A DNA stretch of 64,000 bases from Tritrichomonas musculus (lineage: Eukaryota > Parabasalia > Tritrichomonadida > Tritrichomonadidae), in NCBI GenBank assembly GCA_039105265.1, contig JAPFFF010000007.1:3410001-3474000 (forward strand). Reading direction: 5' to 3'. Under the pieces are notes generated by a model. That model ran no database searches and was not told the origin of the DNA. It saw only the letters and a list, made by a program, of their open reading frames with translations. Of this stretch, positions 32,065 through 42,965 are shown piece after piece. The position numbers were made by a program, and so were the translations under genes. Every line of letters begins with the position of its first letter. The stretch's first letter is position 1.

Positions 32065-32460
32065 TTCTAACTGGATAAAAAATTGAATTGGTTTGAGATT
32101 CGTGCTATTTTTGAAATATGTATGAGTTGTTCCATTAGCTTGTTCCATATGTGGTCCCATAAGTGGGCCATATATGGTCTATTTTTGAAATTTGTATGGG
32201 CCCAAATATGGGCGTTTTATGGGCGTTTTATGGGCGTTTTGGGGTAGTATGCAATATGGGTCAAAAATAGGGAATTCTATGTGGCCCCCGAATATGGGTC
32301 CAAATATGGGTCCAAATGCGGGTTCAAAATATGGGGTTGTGGGTGTATGCTATTTTTGAAATTTAGAAGGGGGCCAAAAGTGGGTCATTTTGGGCGTTTT
32401 ACGTGGGATTTTATCTGGTCCCGATTATTGATACACTATCACTACTGAGGCGATTATTTT
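32065..32460. other. Right end region of Maverick remnant A with short tandem repeats
   Basis: Comparatively GC-rich non-coding stretch. It holds three perfect tandem copies of ATGGGCGTTTT (32208-32240), then imperfect AAATATGGGTCC repeats (about 32290-32334), and three CTATTTTTGAA boxes (32105, 32179, 32350). The sequence returns to very AT-rich host type at about 32440-32460. It probably holds the terminal repeat and promoters of the element; a matching inverted copy was not found on the left. Confidence 0.6.
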
Positions 32461-32857
32461 TTATAACTTTTTGTTTTATATAAAAAATAAACTATTCAAA
32501 TCTTCAATCAATCTTTTTTTGTGGCACTATAAAATATCAATTCAATTATTTTTGTCCTTTTCAATTTTGAAAGAACCGAACATTATTTTACAAAGTTTAT
32601 ATCAATTTAGAAATATAAAAAATATTTCAATACTACAAATTGAGAAAAAACACGATTTCAATACTTTTAATTGAGAGAAAACACGATTTCAATACTAAAA
32701 TTTGAAATGAGATTATCCGATTTGAATTAAAACTCCAAAACGTATAGAAGGATTTAATTGCTGAGTAGGCAATTTTATCACACATATGAATATGTTTAAA
32801 CTCTCTTAATTTGGAAACCAACTAACGAGCAGATATATGGTTCACCCTCCTCTTTAA

Positions 32858-34282
32858 GGCTGATTTAAATATCATACATAAAAAATGCACTCAGAAAAAG
32901 TTCATCTTATCAAAAAGTTCATAATTATTTTTTGAGAGGGCTCAGAAATATCCGGACTTTTTGAATGTCAATAGAAACCGCCATGAAAGGTGTTTTTAAT
33001 TGGCCATCTTGAAAATTGAATTATTGAAAAACCGCGGTTTTCCATTATTTTATTTACCTATTACCAAGAGCGAATCTTGGTTTACTTGCTGCTTCAAAAC
33101 AGCGCTCTGCCAATGATAAACATTGATGCAGATTGAGGTAAATGTTGGTTTCTTATAGATCATAGGATCTCCTAAATAGAGCACAAGGTTATACTCCTGA
33201 TCAGCATGTTGATTATTTAAGCGCTTCATTTTAAAGATTTCAATATCTCCATATTTCAAATTCTGATATAATCTTATAACTTCCTAAAATGCTTTTAAAT
33301 TCAAATATGTTATTAAAAGGTATTTAAAAATTATATTTATTAATCTTTTTAAAAGAAATTTTATTTTTTTTGTAAATGGAAAATATCGTTTTCCACGACG
33401 ATTAAAATATACTCAAAAATGAAAAAGAACATGAAAAAGCACAAAAATAATATAAAAATGTTTATTAATACCTATATTTTGGATATATTTCTTAATCATT
33501 TATGTAAATCAAGCTTATTGTTTTGATTGGATAACATTTTTATTGCTATTGAGAACTGATCAATTCAGCATTTGAACCTTTTTCTCATGAATTTCGAGTG
33601 TCTGTAAACCTAATTGATATTTGTGAATGGTAATAGGGTAAATACTATGTTAATATTTACTGAGCTTAAGTAGACGACTGAGTTAAAATTGAATAAAAAA
33701 ATTTCGAAAAAGTGTGAATTTTTTGATCTATCAATATATTTATCTTTGCAAAATCTAAAAAAAAATGTGTAATATAAGATCAATTTTATTAAAATGAATT
33801 TTACATGATTTTATTGAATTAGTTGATATTGGAAATTGAAATTTGGATATTGAGAAATCTTTAAAATGAAGCGCTTAAATAATCAACATGTTGATCAGGA
33901 GTATAACCTTGTGCTCCTGGATACGATTCAAGAGCTCATTTTATAGTAATGACAGAATCTCTATTTAGGAGATCCTATGATCTATAAGAAACCAACATTT
34001 ACCTCAATCTGCATCAATGTTTATCATTGGCAGAGCGCTGTTTTGAAGCAGCAAGTAAACCAAGATTCGCTCTTGGTAATAGGTAAATAAAATAATGGAA
34101 AACCGCGGTTTTTCAATAATTCAATTTTCAAGATGGCCAATTAAAAACACCTTTCATGGCGGTTTCTATTGACATTCAAAAAGTCCGGATATTTCTGAGC
34201 CCTCTCAAAAAATAATTATGAACTTTTTGATAAGATGAACTTTTTCTGAGTGCATTTTTTATGTATGATATTTAAATCAAAC
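32858..34282. mobile_element. Non-autonomous Mutator-like (MULE) element with arms of about 400 bp
   Basis: Left arm about 32858-33268 and right arm about 33824-34282 are long inverted repeats, nearly identical from TGATTTAAATATCATACAT inward. One 45-base difference lies in the right arm near 33920-33963. A perfect 9-bp direct repeat CCTCTTTAA flanks the element (32849-32857 and 34283-34291). Long terminal repeats plus a 9-bp duplication are the signature of Mutator-like elements, which are known in trichomonads. The middle (33.27-33.82 kb) has no transposase, so it must move in trans. Small frames in the arms, for example 33050-33259, are probably not genes. High similarity of the arms suggests recent activity. 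Confidence 0.8.
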
Positions 34283-34368
34283 CCTCTTTAATTATTAAAA
34301 GATTAATGAAGTACATTAATATAACCATAGCATATAAATATATTAATATAAAAATATAAACATTATAT

Positions 34369-35500
34369 TACACCCCGAGCTAAAGTCTATTTTAAACGGC
34401 TCTTATTACATCAAAATATCATTTATTCAAAAAGCCAAAAAAGAGCATATTTCATGAAAATAAAAACGTTTTTTTTTTTAGTTTTTTGGTTAACAAATTT
34501 ATCTTTATCTTTATATATATATATTAAAATTTGGTTAACAAAATTAATAAAAAAAACTTAACGTTTTCCAAAAATAACGAGCTGTAATAAGGACCTTTCA
34601 ATTTGTTTTACATGGCTGAAATTTCAATAGTCTCTTGTAATAAGAATTCAATACTCCTGCATTAAGGAGTATTGAAATTATTTTATTTGTCAAATAATTG
34701 AATACTTTTTGCTTTAAGGTTTGAGTACTTTGCTTTAAGGATTCAATACTTTAAATATATTTTCAGAGTATTTTATATAGTATTTTTTACAAAAATATTG
34801 GATATATTGCATTATCTTTTTGTCCTCACGACAATTAAATTGCACAATATACTTATATATTTAAGATTATATATAAAAACATTTATTATTAATATCAAGA
34901 TACAAAATAAGACAAATTTCGTTTTAATTCAACCGAACATTTTGCTTTAGATAATCATAATATCTATAATTATAATACAATATTATTATTAATTTCATAA
35001 AAAAAATCTTATATATCTATAAATAACCAAAATATTTATATATTTATAATAATAAATTTCTTTCAATTTTTAAAGTAATAAAAAAGTCCATTTATTCCTA
35101 TCATAAAATGGTTTAATATAATATTTTATATTTATTTTGATATATATAAATGTATGAATATTCTAAATAATAAATATATTATTTTTAATCGTTTAAAAAC
35201 CAAAAAATTAATGTTCTTACATTTTGGGCTTTTTCAATTTATGTAATAAGATTTGAGAAATACTGTAATAAGGAAAAAATCTTTGATTTTTCGAACAAAA
35301 ATTATATATATATGATAAGTATAAGATTATAAATTTAAATAATTTTTTTATTTATATATATATTTGTAATTAAACAAGATACTCTTATTTATAAATTTTT
35401 TATTAGGGTCATAAGTTCGTTTGGCAGCTCGTCTTTTTTTTTAAAAAAAAAAATTCTTATTACATTTTTATTTTTGAAAATGTAATAAGCTCGGGGTGTA
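34369..35500. mobile_element. 1.1-kb non-autonomous DNA transposon with 8-bp target duplication
   Basis: Ends are perfect 13-base inverted repeats TACACCCCGAGCT (34369-34381; complement 35488-35500). An exact 8-bp direct repeat CATTATAT lies outside (34361-34368 and 35501-35508). The word TGTAATAAG or its complement recurs about seven times inside, mostly near the ends (around 34402, 34582, 34635, 35242, 35263, 35456, 35480), like subterminal transposase-binding motifs of hAT-type elements. There is no coding capacity. It lies 86 bases from the MULE-like element, so the spacer is a nest of insertions. Confidence 0.75.
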
Positions 35501-37078
35501 CATTATATAAAGATTAATATATAATAAATAATTCATATTACCTGAGAAAAAACTATTTCAAGTTGATATATTTTTTTCAATATAATATATCACATCTTTA
35601 TTTGAATTCAAAAAAAAGTTTTTTATTATTATTTATATTTTGGTAAATAAATAAATAATTTAAAATATTATTTTTAATATATTATTATTTAATATATTAT
35701 AATATAAAAATAAAACAACATATAATTTTATCCAGTTAATAACATAAAATCGTTATTTTATCAAATATCATTTTTCTTTGAAAAATATAACGTGTTTTTT
35801 ATTTTCAGAATATTCGTATTTTTTAAAAATTAATATATCTTTTCAAATATACAGTAAAAATATATAAATAAATTTAAAATTCATTAATATACATTTGATA
35901 AAATAATATAAAATATATCATGAAATATATATTTTGGCCAATATAAAAAAAGCTTAAATTGCGCAAAAATTTTTCTTTTTTAAAACAAATTTCATTTCAC
36001 ATATCCTTTTCAAAATGATCACATGCAAAATTTCAAAATTGGTCATATGAAATAGAAGAGTAGCTGCAACGAAATTTTTTGGACAAGCCCTATCAAAAAG
36101 TGGACTGTCAAATTGATTTTTCTCATTGGTAAGAAGGTTTTATGATTTTATAATAACATAATATAAAACTTTATTTTTAGAGTTTGCACTTTTTAAATAA
36201 AAGATTAAAATTCCTGGGAAAAATGTATAAATTCACGATGCTAAAAATGTGCATGCGGTCATCCTTTATTTGGTAAAAATATAAAATTAATTATAAATAA
36301 ACAAATATCAAATATATGAGAATAATTCCTTGGTCGCGTTACGCATAATTTTAAATTTAATCATGAAAAAATGTGAAAAATTTTGTAACAAAACAAAACA
36401 TAGAATTCTTTCTTTTTAATTATCTTTTTGAATTGGATTTGAATTATTTAAGGAAAGATTTCCAACCTAGTGAATCTGCAAGTTCTTAACTATTTCATGA
36501 ATCCAGCTTTAAACCTAAAGAAATCCAAAAATAATCAATCCAAATTCAAATTATAATTATCTTTAAAATTTGAATTAATATCATGATTAATCATTTTTAC
36601 ATATATTAAAATATTTTTCAATCTATTATAAAAAGGATCCTTTCATTGGAACCTTGCTTTTAATTAAAAAAAATACTAATAACCAACAAAAAAGTTTACA
36701 ATTTATAATTATTTAGCATGCACTATATTAAATATCAATAAACAACTCATTGCAACATATATTTTATTATTTGCTTTTCGAAATAATAAATACAACTGAT
36801 AAAAATTTTAGAAAAAAAAAGAATTTTCATATCACACTTCAAAAAAAATACGATCATGTTTTGAATTTGTTACAGCTACTCTGAAATAGATTTAAAATAA
36901 TAAAAACAAATTATCTATCCAATAATAAAATAAATATTACAATATTAGAAAAATCTTTTATATATTTACATAGTGCCACCTCTTCTATTCTTACCTTTCA
37001 CCAATGATTGATGTAAACATTTGAAAAAAACATTTAACAATAAAAAAAAAAAAAAAAAAGATTTTCAGAAACGAAATA
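35501..37078. other. AT-rich intergenic region upstream of the DOCK gene
   Basis: About 1.6 kb of very AT-rich sequence after the transposon's target duplication, with a run of about 18 A just before the DOCK gene (37043-37061). No coding stretch or RNA gene is seen. A clear initiator match was not found before the DOCK start. Confidence 0.6.
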
Positions 37079-40000
37079 ATGAGTCAAGAGAATGAGGAAC
37101 ATCTTACACCTTTCCAACTTGCACGTAGAAAATTTATGAATCAAAGTAACAATAACGATACAGAAAAATTCAAATCTAACCAGAGATCAAATACAATTTC
37201 TGGTCCTCCTTCACGCCCTATACAAAAGACTCAGCCACCTCCTAACCAGAATAAAACTGAAGAATCTGAAGAAAACCTTACACCATTTCAAATTGCACAA
37301 AGAAGATTCAGGTCGAGTACTAATCTTACCACCCCGCCTGCTAAATCATCAACAACAAAGCAACCCCCTCCATCTCAAAAGCAAGAAGGTTCAAAACCAA
37401 TATCAACAAAAGAAAGTCCAACAACAAATAATCAATCAACTTCATCCTCAAATACTGATAAAATACCAGCACCTCTTCAAGATAAACCTCAGCCACAACA
37501 AGAAGCACCAACTCCTCCTCAAGCCAAGCCTCAACCGCCTCAAGTCAAACCTCAACCACCTCAAGTCAAACCTCAACCACCTCAAGTCAAACCTCAACCA
37601 CCACAAAAACCATCAATTCCGCCACCGCAAGAAGCCCCTACGCCACCTCAAACCAAGCCTCAACCACCTCAAGTCAAACCTCAACCACCACAAAAACCAT
37701 CAATTCCACCACCACAAAAAGCCCCTACGCCACCTCAAACCAAGCCTCAACCACCTCAAGTTAAACCTCAACCACCACAAAAAGTATCAACTCCACCACC
37801 ACAAGAAACGCCAACTCCTCCTCAAGCCAAGCCTCAACCACCACAAAAACCATCAATTCCGCCACCGCAAGAAGCGCCTGCGCCACCTCAAACACCTCAA
37901 GTCAAACCTCAACCACCACAAAAACCATCAATTCCGCCACCGCAAGAAGCGCCTGCGCCACCTCAAACCAAGCCTCAACCACCTCAAGTCAAACCTCAAC
38001 CACCACAAAAAGCATCAACTCCACCACCACAAGAAGCACCAATCCCACCTCAATTTAAACCACCACCGCCTCAAAATAAGCCTCAACCTTCTCGTGATGC
38101 CTCTCCTCCTTCATCCCAAGAAATTCAGATTACATCAGAATCTTCTTCATTGCCAAATCGTGATGCTAATTCAGAGCAGTCAAAGCCAATTGAATCAAAC
38201 CTAAGTTCAATTTCAGATGCGAGACATTTATCACGACAATCCTCAAATTCTTCTTTTCAACATTTAAGTCGACAGCAAGATGAAACTCAAATCTCATCAG
38301 GCTTTAATACACTTGATCCTAAAACAGCTTCGAATATTAATCTATCTCCAGACCAAAAACAAAAGAACCGATCTGGTTTCTTCAAAAAGAAAAAATCTCA
38401 ATTTACGCCTCCTTCAGCACCACAATCTGACGATAATCAACAAATTGAGTCTGTTTTAGATCCTGAACAATTGATTCATGTTGAATCCGTTATTCAAATA
38501 GTTTCTGTTCCATCAACTGCTTCATCGTCAAACGAATATTTACAAGTGCCTGATATTCTCACTGTTTCGAAGCCCGATTTATATAAAGTTCGCCAAATTA
38601 AGCTTGAAACTTATCCAACTATTTATCGTTTCTTTTCATTAACACAAAATGAACTTTCATCTCTTCCCTGGCTCAATTATCTCATTGATAGGCCAACTGA
38701 TAATTTCATATTTCCAGGAGAGTTTTGTCCTATGCAGCCAACAGAAATGGAATGCCATTGCGAATTAGATGTTACAGGTTATGAATCTGAAACCGGTCCC
38801 ACTATTACTCCAAATAGTTATGTTGCTGAATTTGAAAGTCCATCATCGACAGAATTTAAATCTAATCCATTTATAGATCTAAATGGAAAATCAGTAATTA
38901 ATTCAATTGCTTTTCCATTTGTTAGAGAAGAATCACGTATTGGCTTTTTACACTTAAAACGCCTTTCTTTAGATCAAAGTTCTGCTGAACGTTTTGCTAT
39001 GCAACTTAAGATTCAAGCTTTTGTATACACCGATAAAGCAGTAACAGAAACATTTTTCATTAAAATGGCAAAAGATCTAAGTAAAAGTGAAGGATTTTTG
39101 TCATCAATGAATGCACCAAATGGAACGGAATCAATTATCATTCCGTATCCTCTTAACCAGCCAGCATATCTTGTTATTTCTCTCATCATGGAAGATCCAT
39201 CGAGTGAAGAATCACCTGGATCGCCATTTGCCTATGGCAAATTCCTTCTTCCCAAAGATAAGCTTCCTGAAAAGGTAGAATTTGGTTTTGTCGCAGGAAT
39301 GGCAAATGAAACATTGGACGACATACTAGTTGCTCCACCAAATATTCCAATGAAACTTATTGCTGAAGCAGAACTTGTCGAAGCACCAGTTCCAGGAAGT
39401 ACACTTCGTTTGACTGCTTTTTCAAACATGATGCCTACGCCAGTTTTTACCATATATGATATTGCAATTCGAATGAACCTCAAAATTTCTAGCAGTAAAG
39501 ATAGAGTTTGCTTTTCAATAAAACTTAGGAAAATTCTTCCTGATAAATCCCCCGAACCCCGAGAAATTTACGGTTTTCTAGACTTCAAAACAGGTAAGAT
39601 GGTTGAAATGGCATACTCACCATTAAGGGATTATAATGAAAAAATTATCTTCCATGAACCTATGAATTTCATTTTAGATCCATCTATAGTTGATCCTGTT
39701 GAAGTTATTTTTACTACTTATACATTAAAAAAGAAAAAACTTAATCCAATTATGGTTTCAAAATTCCAGATTAAAGATTCACAACAAAAATTTGTAAACA
39801 AAATGGAAGTAAAAGGCTCTCTTATAGCCGATATGAAATCTGCATTTTCGAAACAAGATAATGTTTTGTCTTGTTCAACTCTATTTCCAGCACTAGTTTG
39901 CCCTAATCAGACACTTAGAGATGCATTTTCATTGCCAATTAAAGAACCAATTCTAAATGATCCAATGTTCAAAAACATGGGATTATATGTTATTCAAAAA

Positions 40001-42808
40001 TTCTTAAACAAACAAAATATACCACGAGTTAGCTTTTATGAACTTTTTGATTGTATGAGAATGTCTAATATGGCAGACATTCAAAACTATATTGATCACT
40101 TTTTCAAACCTGAAAAAGGTTTCACCCATGAATACATTAAGCGACTAATTGATTCATTTGATATCATCAAAGATTGGCCGCAACCTTTCTTCTCTATAGC
40201 ATTTAAAGGTATTTGTTCAGAAAATGATATTAGTGATGTTGATTACTTATTAAAAACAATGGTTAATGTCCAATTCGAAACAATTAAGAAATCAGCTGGC
40301 GATCTTATTTTACAAATTCCAATGTTTTTTGATATTAAAGCGGCTCATAAGATAGCATTTAAATTTATAAATCAGTTAAAGACATCAGATAGATTTTATA
40401 TTTTCAAATACATTTTCTCTGATATTCTTTATATTGAATCATTAACTTGCATGGATTTCCATATTGCTGGCAAAAAGCCTCATAGCCCATATGTTCCATT
40501 ATTATCACTTTTTTATTCAACTGTCACAAACGCTTTTATCGAAAATAATGCAGATAGTGTTGGCGCAGTTTCATTTACACTATCCATCCTTGCTACAACT
40601 CTTGAGCTTTATTTAGATCCCAAAAACTCACGCCATGTTGCAAAAATTCTTTTCCCACTTATTTCAATTATCTTTACATTTTATGACTCACTGTCAGTCA
40701 AACTTGAGAAGAAGAATAGCCTTTTACCAATACTTCTATTTATTATGAAATATAGTGATAAAGATCAGTTCATGCAATATTATCAACTTCTTTCATCGGA
40801 CAATAAGCCAAGGTTCTTTGAATTTCTCACTATTTTATTTGATAATTCAATGGTCAATTCATCAGAAGATATTAATAATAATAATAATAAAAATGAACGA
40901 TCCGTAAAAGTTAGTTCTAATTCAAACATGAATCTAAAAATGACAGATGTTGCACGAAATACATTTTTCTTTAATGAGCATCCATTAAACTGCGTTTATG
41001 AAATTACTTGCAGATTTTTGGTTTTCCTTTCTCACTTTGAAAGTGATGTAAATTGCGATGAGCAAATTAAACTCTCAATAATTACACTCCTTCTTCATAT
41101 GCTTAGTCCACAGATTCAACCATCTGAATCATACAGTATGCTTTTCAAAACATTATCTACTTTCATTAAAGTTTTTGTTGATTCGGTTTTTCTCAAGGAG
41201 ACAGGTTTAGTCAATCAGCTTTTCACAAGTATAATTCCACTAACCCAGAGAAAACTTTATTCGGTTAGAATGGAATCAATTGGCTTCATCTTATGGTTGA
41301 TGGAAAAAGAAAAGGTATACAGGAAAAATATGAGTCGTTGCAATCTTGCACTTCAATATGCTGTTTGTAACTCTGTCTTTGATTTAAATCAGATTATATG
41401 TTACCCATTTTGGGAATACCTGCCAGCTGGTGGTTCTGACATTCAAGTTTTATACGAAAGTTTGATTGGTTCTATTAGTGGCTCTTTGATTGAAAAGAAA
41501 ATCACTGCATTATTAGATCTTTATCAACTTTATAGAAACTTCCCTTCAATTCGTGGCAGAATTTACTTGAAAATCATTGAAATTAACATTTCAGATAATA
41601 ACATGATTTCTGCTTTTGTTACACAATGGAAATTCTGCGGTTTTATTGCCGAAGTTTTCAAACTTCAGAATGCTGTTGTTCCTGGAATTCCTACTGAAGG
41701 CTACAAATCTTTTCCTTTCATTGTTGATGAGCTTCCCGTTGATTTATCTGTTTTCCCTGGTGATTCTGTTTACCTTGTTACTAAATCAGATCTCTTCACA
41801 CCAGACTCAATTGAAAAAGCTTTAACAAAAGCACTTGAACTAGCGATGAAAGCAAATCTTTATTGGTTAATTGGAGATACAACTCAATTTCTTTTTGATT
41901 ACCTTGAAAACAAACGAAAATATGCAATTCTTAAAGACTTGTATAATCAAGTTTCAAAAAGTTATCAAATGATGCAAAAAGATGAAAAACCACAAATGGA
42001 ATTTGCTCGTATATTTGTCAAAGGAAAATCTGTTGAGAAACTTGGATTTTCAGAAGCTATCCATGTATCTGCTGTTGGGCAACTTCCTAACTATGTTCAA
42101 TCTCTTTTTACACTTTTGGAAGGTGTCGGAAATGTAGATTTTGATATTGAACCCAGATTTGATTCCAAAAAGGCAAATGATTGCCAAGTTGTTCAGGTAT
42201 TCCCTGTTTTAGATGAAGTATATAAGCTGAATGCCAAGACTTTCACCGTCGATGTTGATCAAAATTATAAATATTGGAATGACATTATGGTTAAACGATT
42301 TACATTTATAACAGAAATCCCAATACCCTCCTCACTTCCTACTGTTAAAGTTGCAAAGTCTAGTGTTAAAGAAATCTCAATGAAAGATTATTATATTGAA
42401 AAATTAACTGAATTTCGAGACGATCTTGCTCGCATTACGTATTCAATCAAACAAGTCATGCCTCCACCCAAGATGCTTCAGCAATGGAAATCATATATTA
42501 ATGGCTTATCTCCTAAACCAATTATTTCTTTAATGAGAAAAGTTTTTGAAGTTGACAAGAAAATGCCTTATTATAATATAGTTTCTGAATTGAAAGAATA
42601 TGATCATTCTTTCTCATTAACCCCCCAAAATCCTATGGCAAAATCAGCTCCTGAAGAAATTAAAGATTTATGTGATGAAATATGGCAATTGATGATAAAT
42701 GCTGTACCTCTTGTTAATACTCTTATTAAAATGGATCGTTCTAATGATGATAAATCATTCACATTATATAGAAGGAGACTAGGTGTTCCGCTTGTCGAAT
42801 TATCTTGA
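37079..42808 (+). CDS. DOCK-family guanine nucleotide exchange factor (DHR-1/DHR-2)
   Basis: Large activator of Rho/Rac-type GTPases, acting at membranes on the actin cytoskeleton. Residues 1-345 are disordered. They start with two copies of the motif LTPFQxAxRxF (about 9-19 and 66-76), then a long PPQ-KPQPPQ repeat. Residues about 620-830 fit a C2-like DHR-1 (RIGFLHLKRLSLDQSSAERF onward). The long helical middle is followed by a C-terminal DHR-2 (about 1500-1800). In it FARIFVKGKSVEKLGFSEAI and CQVVQVFPVLDEVYKLN with YWNDIMVKRFTFITEIP line up with the FYRVxFYGxxF and QVTxVxPYFDE regions of DOCK proteins. Length (1909) suits the family. No intron. The gene sits alone between transposon-rich spacers and two Maverick loci. 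The family call is good; the subfamily and GTPase are unknown. Confidence 0.75.
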   Translation: MSQENEEHLTPFQLARRKFMNQSNNNDTEKFKSNQRSNTISGPPSRPIQKTQPPPNQNKTEESEENLTPFQIAQRRFRSSTNLTTPPAKSSTTKQPPPSQKQEGSKPISTKESPTTNNQSTSSSNTDKIPAPLQDKPQPQQEAPTPPQAKPQPPQVKPQPPQVKPQPPQVKPQPPQKPSIPPPQEAPTPPQTKPQPPQVKPQPPQKPSIPPPQKAPTPPQTKPQPPQVKPQPPQKVSTPPPQETPTPPQAKPQPPQKPSIPPPQEAPAPPQTPQVKPQPPQKPSIPPPQEAPAPPQTKPQPPQVKPQPPQKASTPPPQEAPIPPQFKPPPPQNKPQPSRDASPPSSQEIQITSESSSLPNRDANSEQSKPIESNLSSISDARHLSRQSSNSSFQHLSRQQDETQISSGFNTLDPKTASNINLSPDQKQKNRSGFFKKKKSQFTPPSAPQSDDNQQIESVLDPEQLIHVESVIQIVSVPSTASSSNEYLQVPDILTVSKPDLYKVRQIKLETYPTIYRFFSLTQNELSSLPWLNYLIDRPTDNFIFPGEFCPMQPTEMECHCELDVTGYESETGPTITPNSYVAEFESPSSTEFKSNPFIDLNGKSVINSIAFPFVREESRIGFLHLKRLSLDQSSAERFAMQLKIQAFVYTDKAVTETFFIKMAKDLSKSEGFLSSMNAPNGTESIIIPYPLNQPAYLVISLIMEDPSSEESPGSPFAYGKFLLPKDKLPEKVEFGFVAGMANETLDDILVAPPNIPMKLIAEAELVEAPVPGSTLRLTAFSNMMPTPVFTIYDIAIRMNLKISSSKDRVCFSIKLRKILPDKSPEPREIYGFLDFKTGKMVEMAYSPLRDYNEKIIFHEPMNFILDPSIVDPVEVIFTTYTLKKKKLNPIMVSKFQIKDSQQKFVNKMEVKGSLIADMKSAFSKQDNVLSCSTLFPALVCPNQTLRDAFSLPIKEPILNDPMFKNMGLYVIQKFLNKQNIPRVSFYELFDCMRMSNMADIQNYIDHFFKPEKGFTHEYIKRLIDSFDIIKDWPQPFFSIAFKGICSENDISDVDYLLKTMVNVQFETIKKSAGDLILQIPMFFDIKAAHKIAFKFINQLKTSDRFYIFKYIFSDILYIESLTCMDFHIAGKKPHSPYVPLLSLFYSTVTNAFIENNADSVGAVSFTLSILATTLELYLDPKNSRHVAKILFPLISIIFTFYDSLSVKLEKKNSLLPILLFIMKYSDKDQFMQYYQLLSSDNKPRFFEFLTILFDNSMVNSSEDINNNNNKNERSVKVSSNSNMNLKMTDVARNTFFFNEHPLNCVYEITCRFLVFLSHFESDVNCDEQIKLSIITLLLHMLSPQIQPSESYSMLFKTLSTFIKVFVDSVFLKETGLVNQLFTSIIPLTQRKLYSVRMESIGFILWLMEKEKVYRKNMSRCNLALQYAVCNSVFDLNQIICYPFWEYLPAGGSDIQVLYESLIGSISGSLIEKKITALLDLYQLYRNFPSIRGRIYLKIIEINISDNNMISAFVTQWKFCGFIAEVFKLQNAVVPGIPTEGYKSFPFIVDELPVDLSVFPGDSVYLVTKSDLFTPDSIEKALTKALELAMKANLYWLIGDTTQFLFDYLENKRKYAILKDLYNQVSKSYQMMQKDEKPQMEFARIFVKGKSVEKLGFSEAIHVSAVGQLPNYVQSLFTLLEGVGNVDFDIEPRFDSKKANDCQVVQVFPVLDEVYKLNAKTFTVDVDQNYKYWNDIMVKRFTFITEIPIPSSLPTVKVAKSSVKEISMKDYYIEKLTEFRDDLARITYSIKQVMPPPKMLQQWKSYINGLSPKPIISLMRKVFEVDKKMPYYNIVSELKEYDHSFSLTPQNPMAKSAPEEIKDLCDEIWQLMINAVPLVNTLIKMDRSNDDKSFTLYRRRLGVPLVELS
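37480..38095 (+). repeat. Pro/Gln-rich coding repeat in the DOCK gene
   Basis: Tandem imperfect units encoding PPQxKPQPPQ and KPSIPPPQEAPTPPQ. DNA units are highly similar, so length variation between strains is expected. Such tracts often bind SH3 or profilin-type partners; here that is inference. Confidence 0.85.
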
Positions 42809-42929
42809 TGAAAGCAAGATATAGAATTTTCTTTTTAGTAAATTTTTATCGTTTTATAAAAAAAAACTTTATTCGCATATAATGCGAAAATAAAAAGATA
42901 AAATAGCTTTTTTTTTTTTTTTTTTAACC

Positions 42930-42962
42930 GAGGTATATCAACCAAAAAAAGCTCTCAAAAAG
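42930..42962 (+). repeat. Dispersed 33-base repeat, copy 2
   Basis: Same orientation and one difference from the copy at 14375-14407. It is followed directly by the GGGCA/TGCCC cluster. Confidence 0.65.
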
Positions 42963-42965
42963 CAG

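Larger units (their letters stand above)
18960..32440. mobile_element. Maverick/Polinton remnant, locus A
   Basis: Decayed Maverick with fibre-like gene, polymerase B, KilA-N gene and small conserved genes, visibly less AT-rich than its surroundings. Major capsid protein, packaging ATPase and integrase were not found, so it is incomplete as well as broken in several genes. No clear terminal inverted repeats were recognised and both ends are estimates. The right end is placed where the GC-richer repeat block stops (about 32440). The left end is placed at the tandem repeats beside the separate polymerase fragment. Age is uncertain: long open stretches remain, so it is not ancient. Confidence 0.75.

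Noticed and set aside
32208-32240. Short tandem repeats considered as a CRISPR-like array
   Set aside because: Units are directly adjacent with no spacers, in a eukaryotic mobile element.
33050-33259. Frame of 69 codons in the MULE left arm, possibly transposase
   Set aside because: Lies in an inverted-repeat arm, has no recognisable transposase motif and is not kept open in the right arm.
37293-38204. His/Leu/Lys-rich frame of about 300 codons
   Set aside because: Shifted-frame shadow of the Pro-rich repeat of the DOCK gene.
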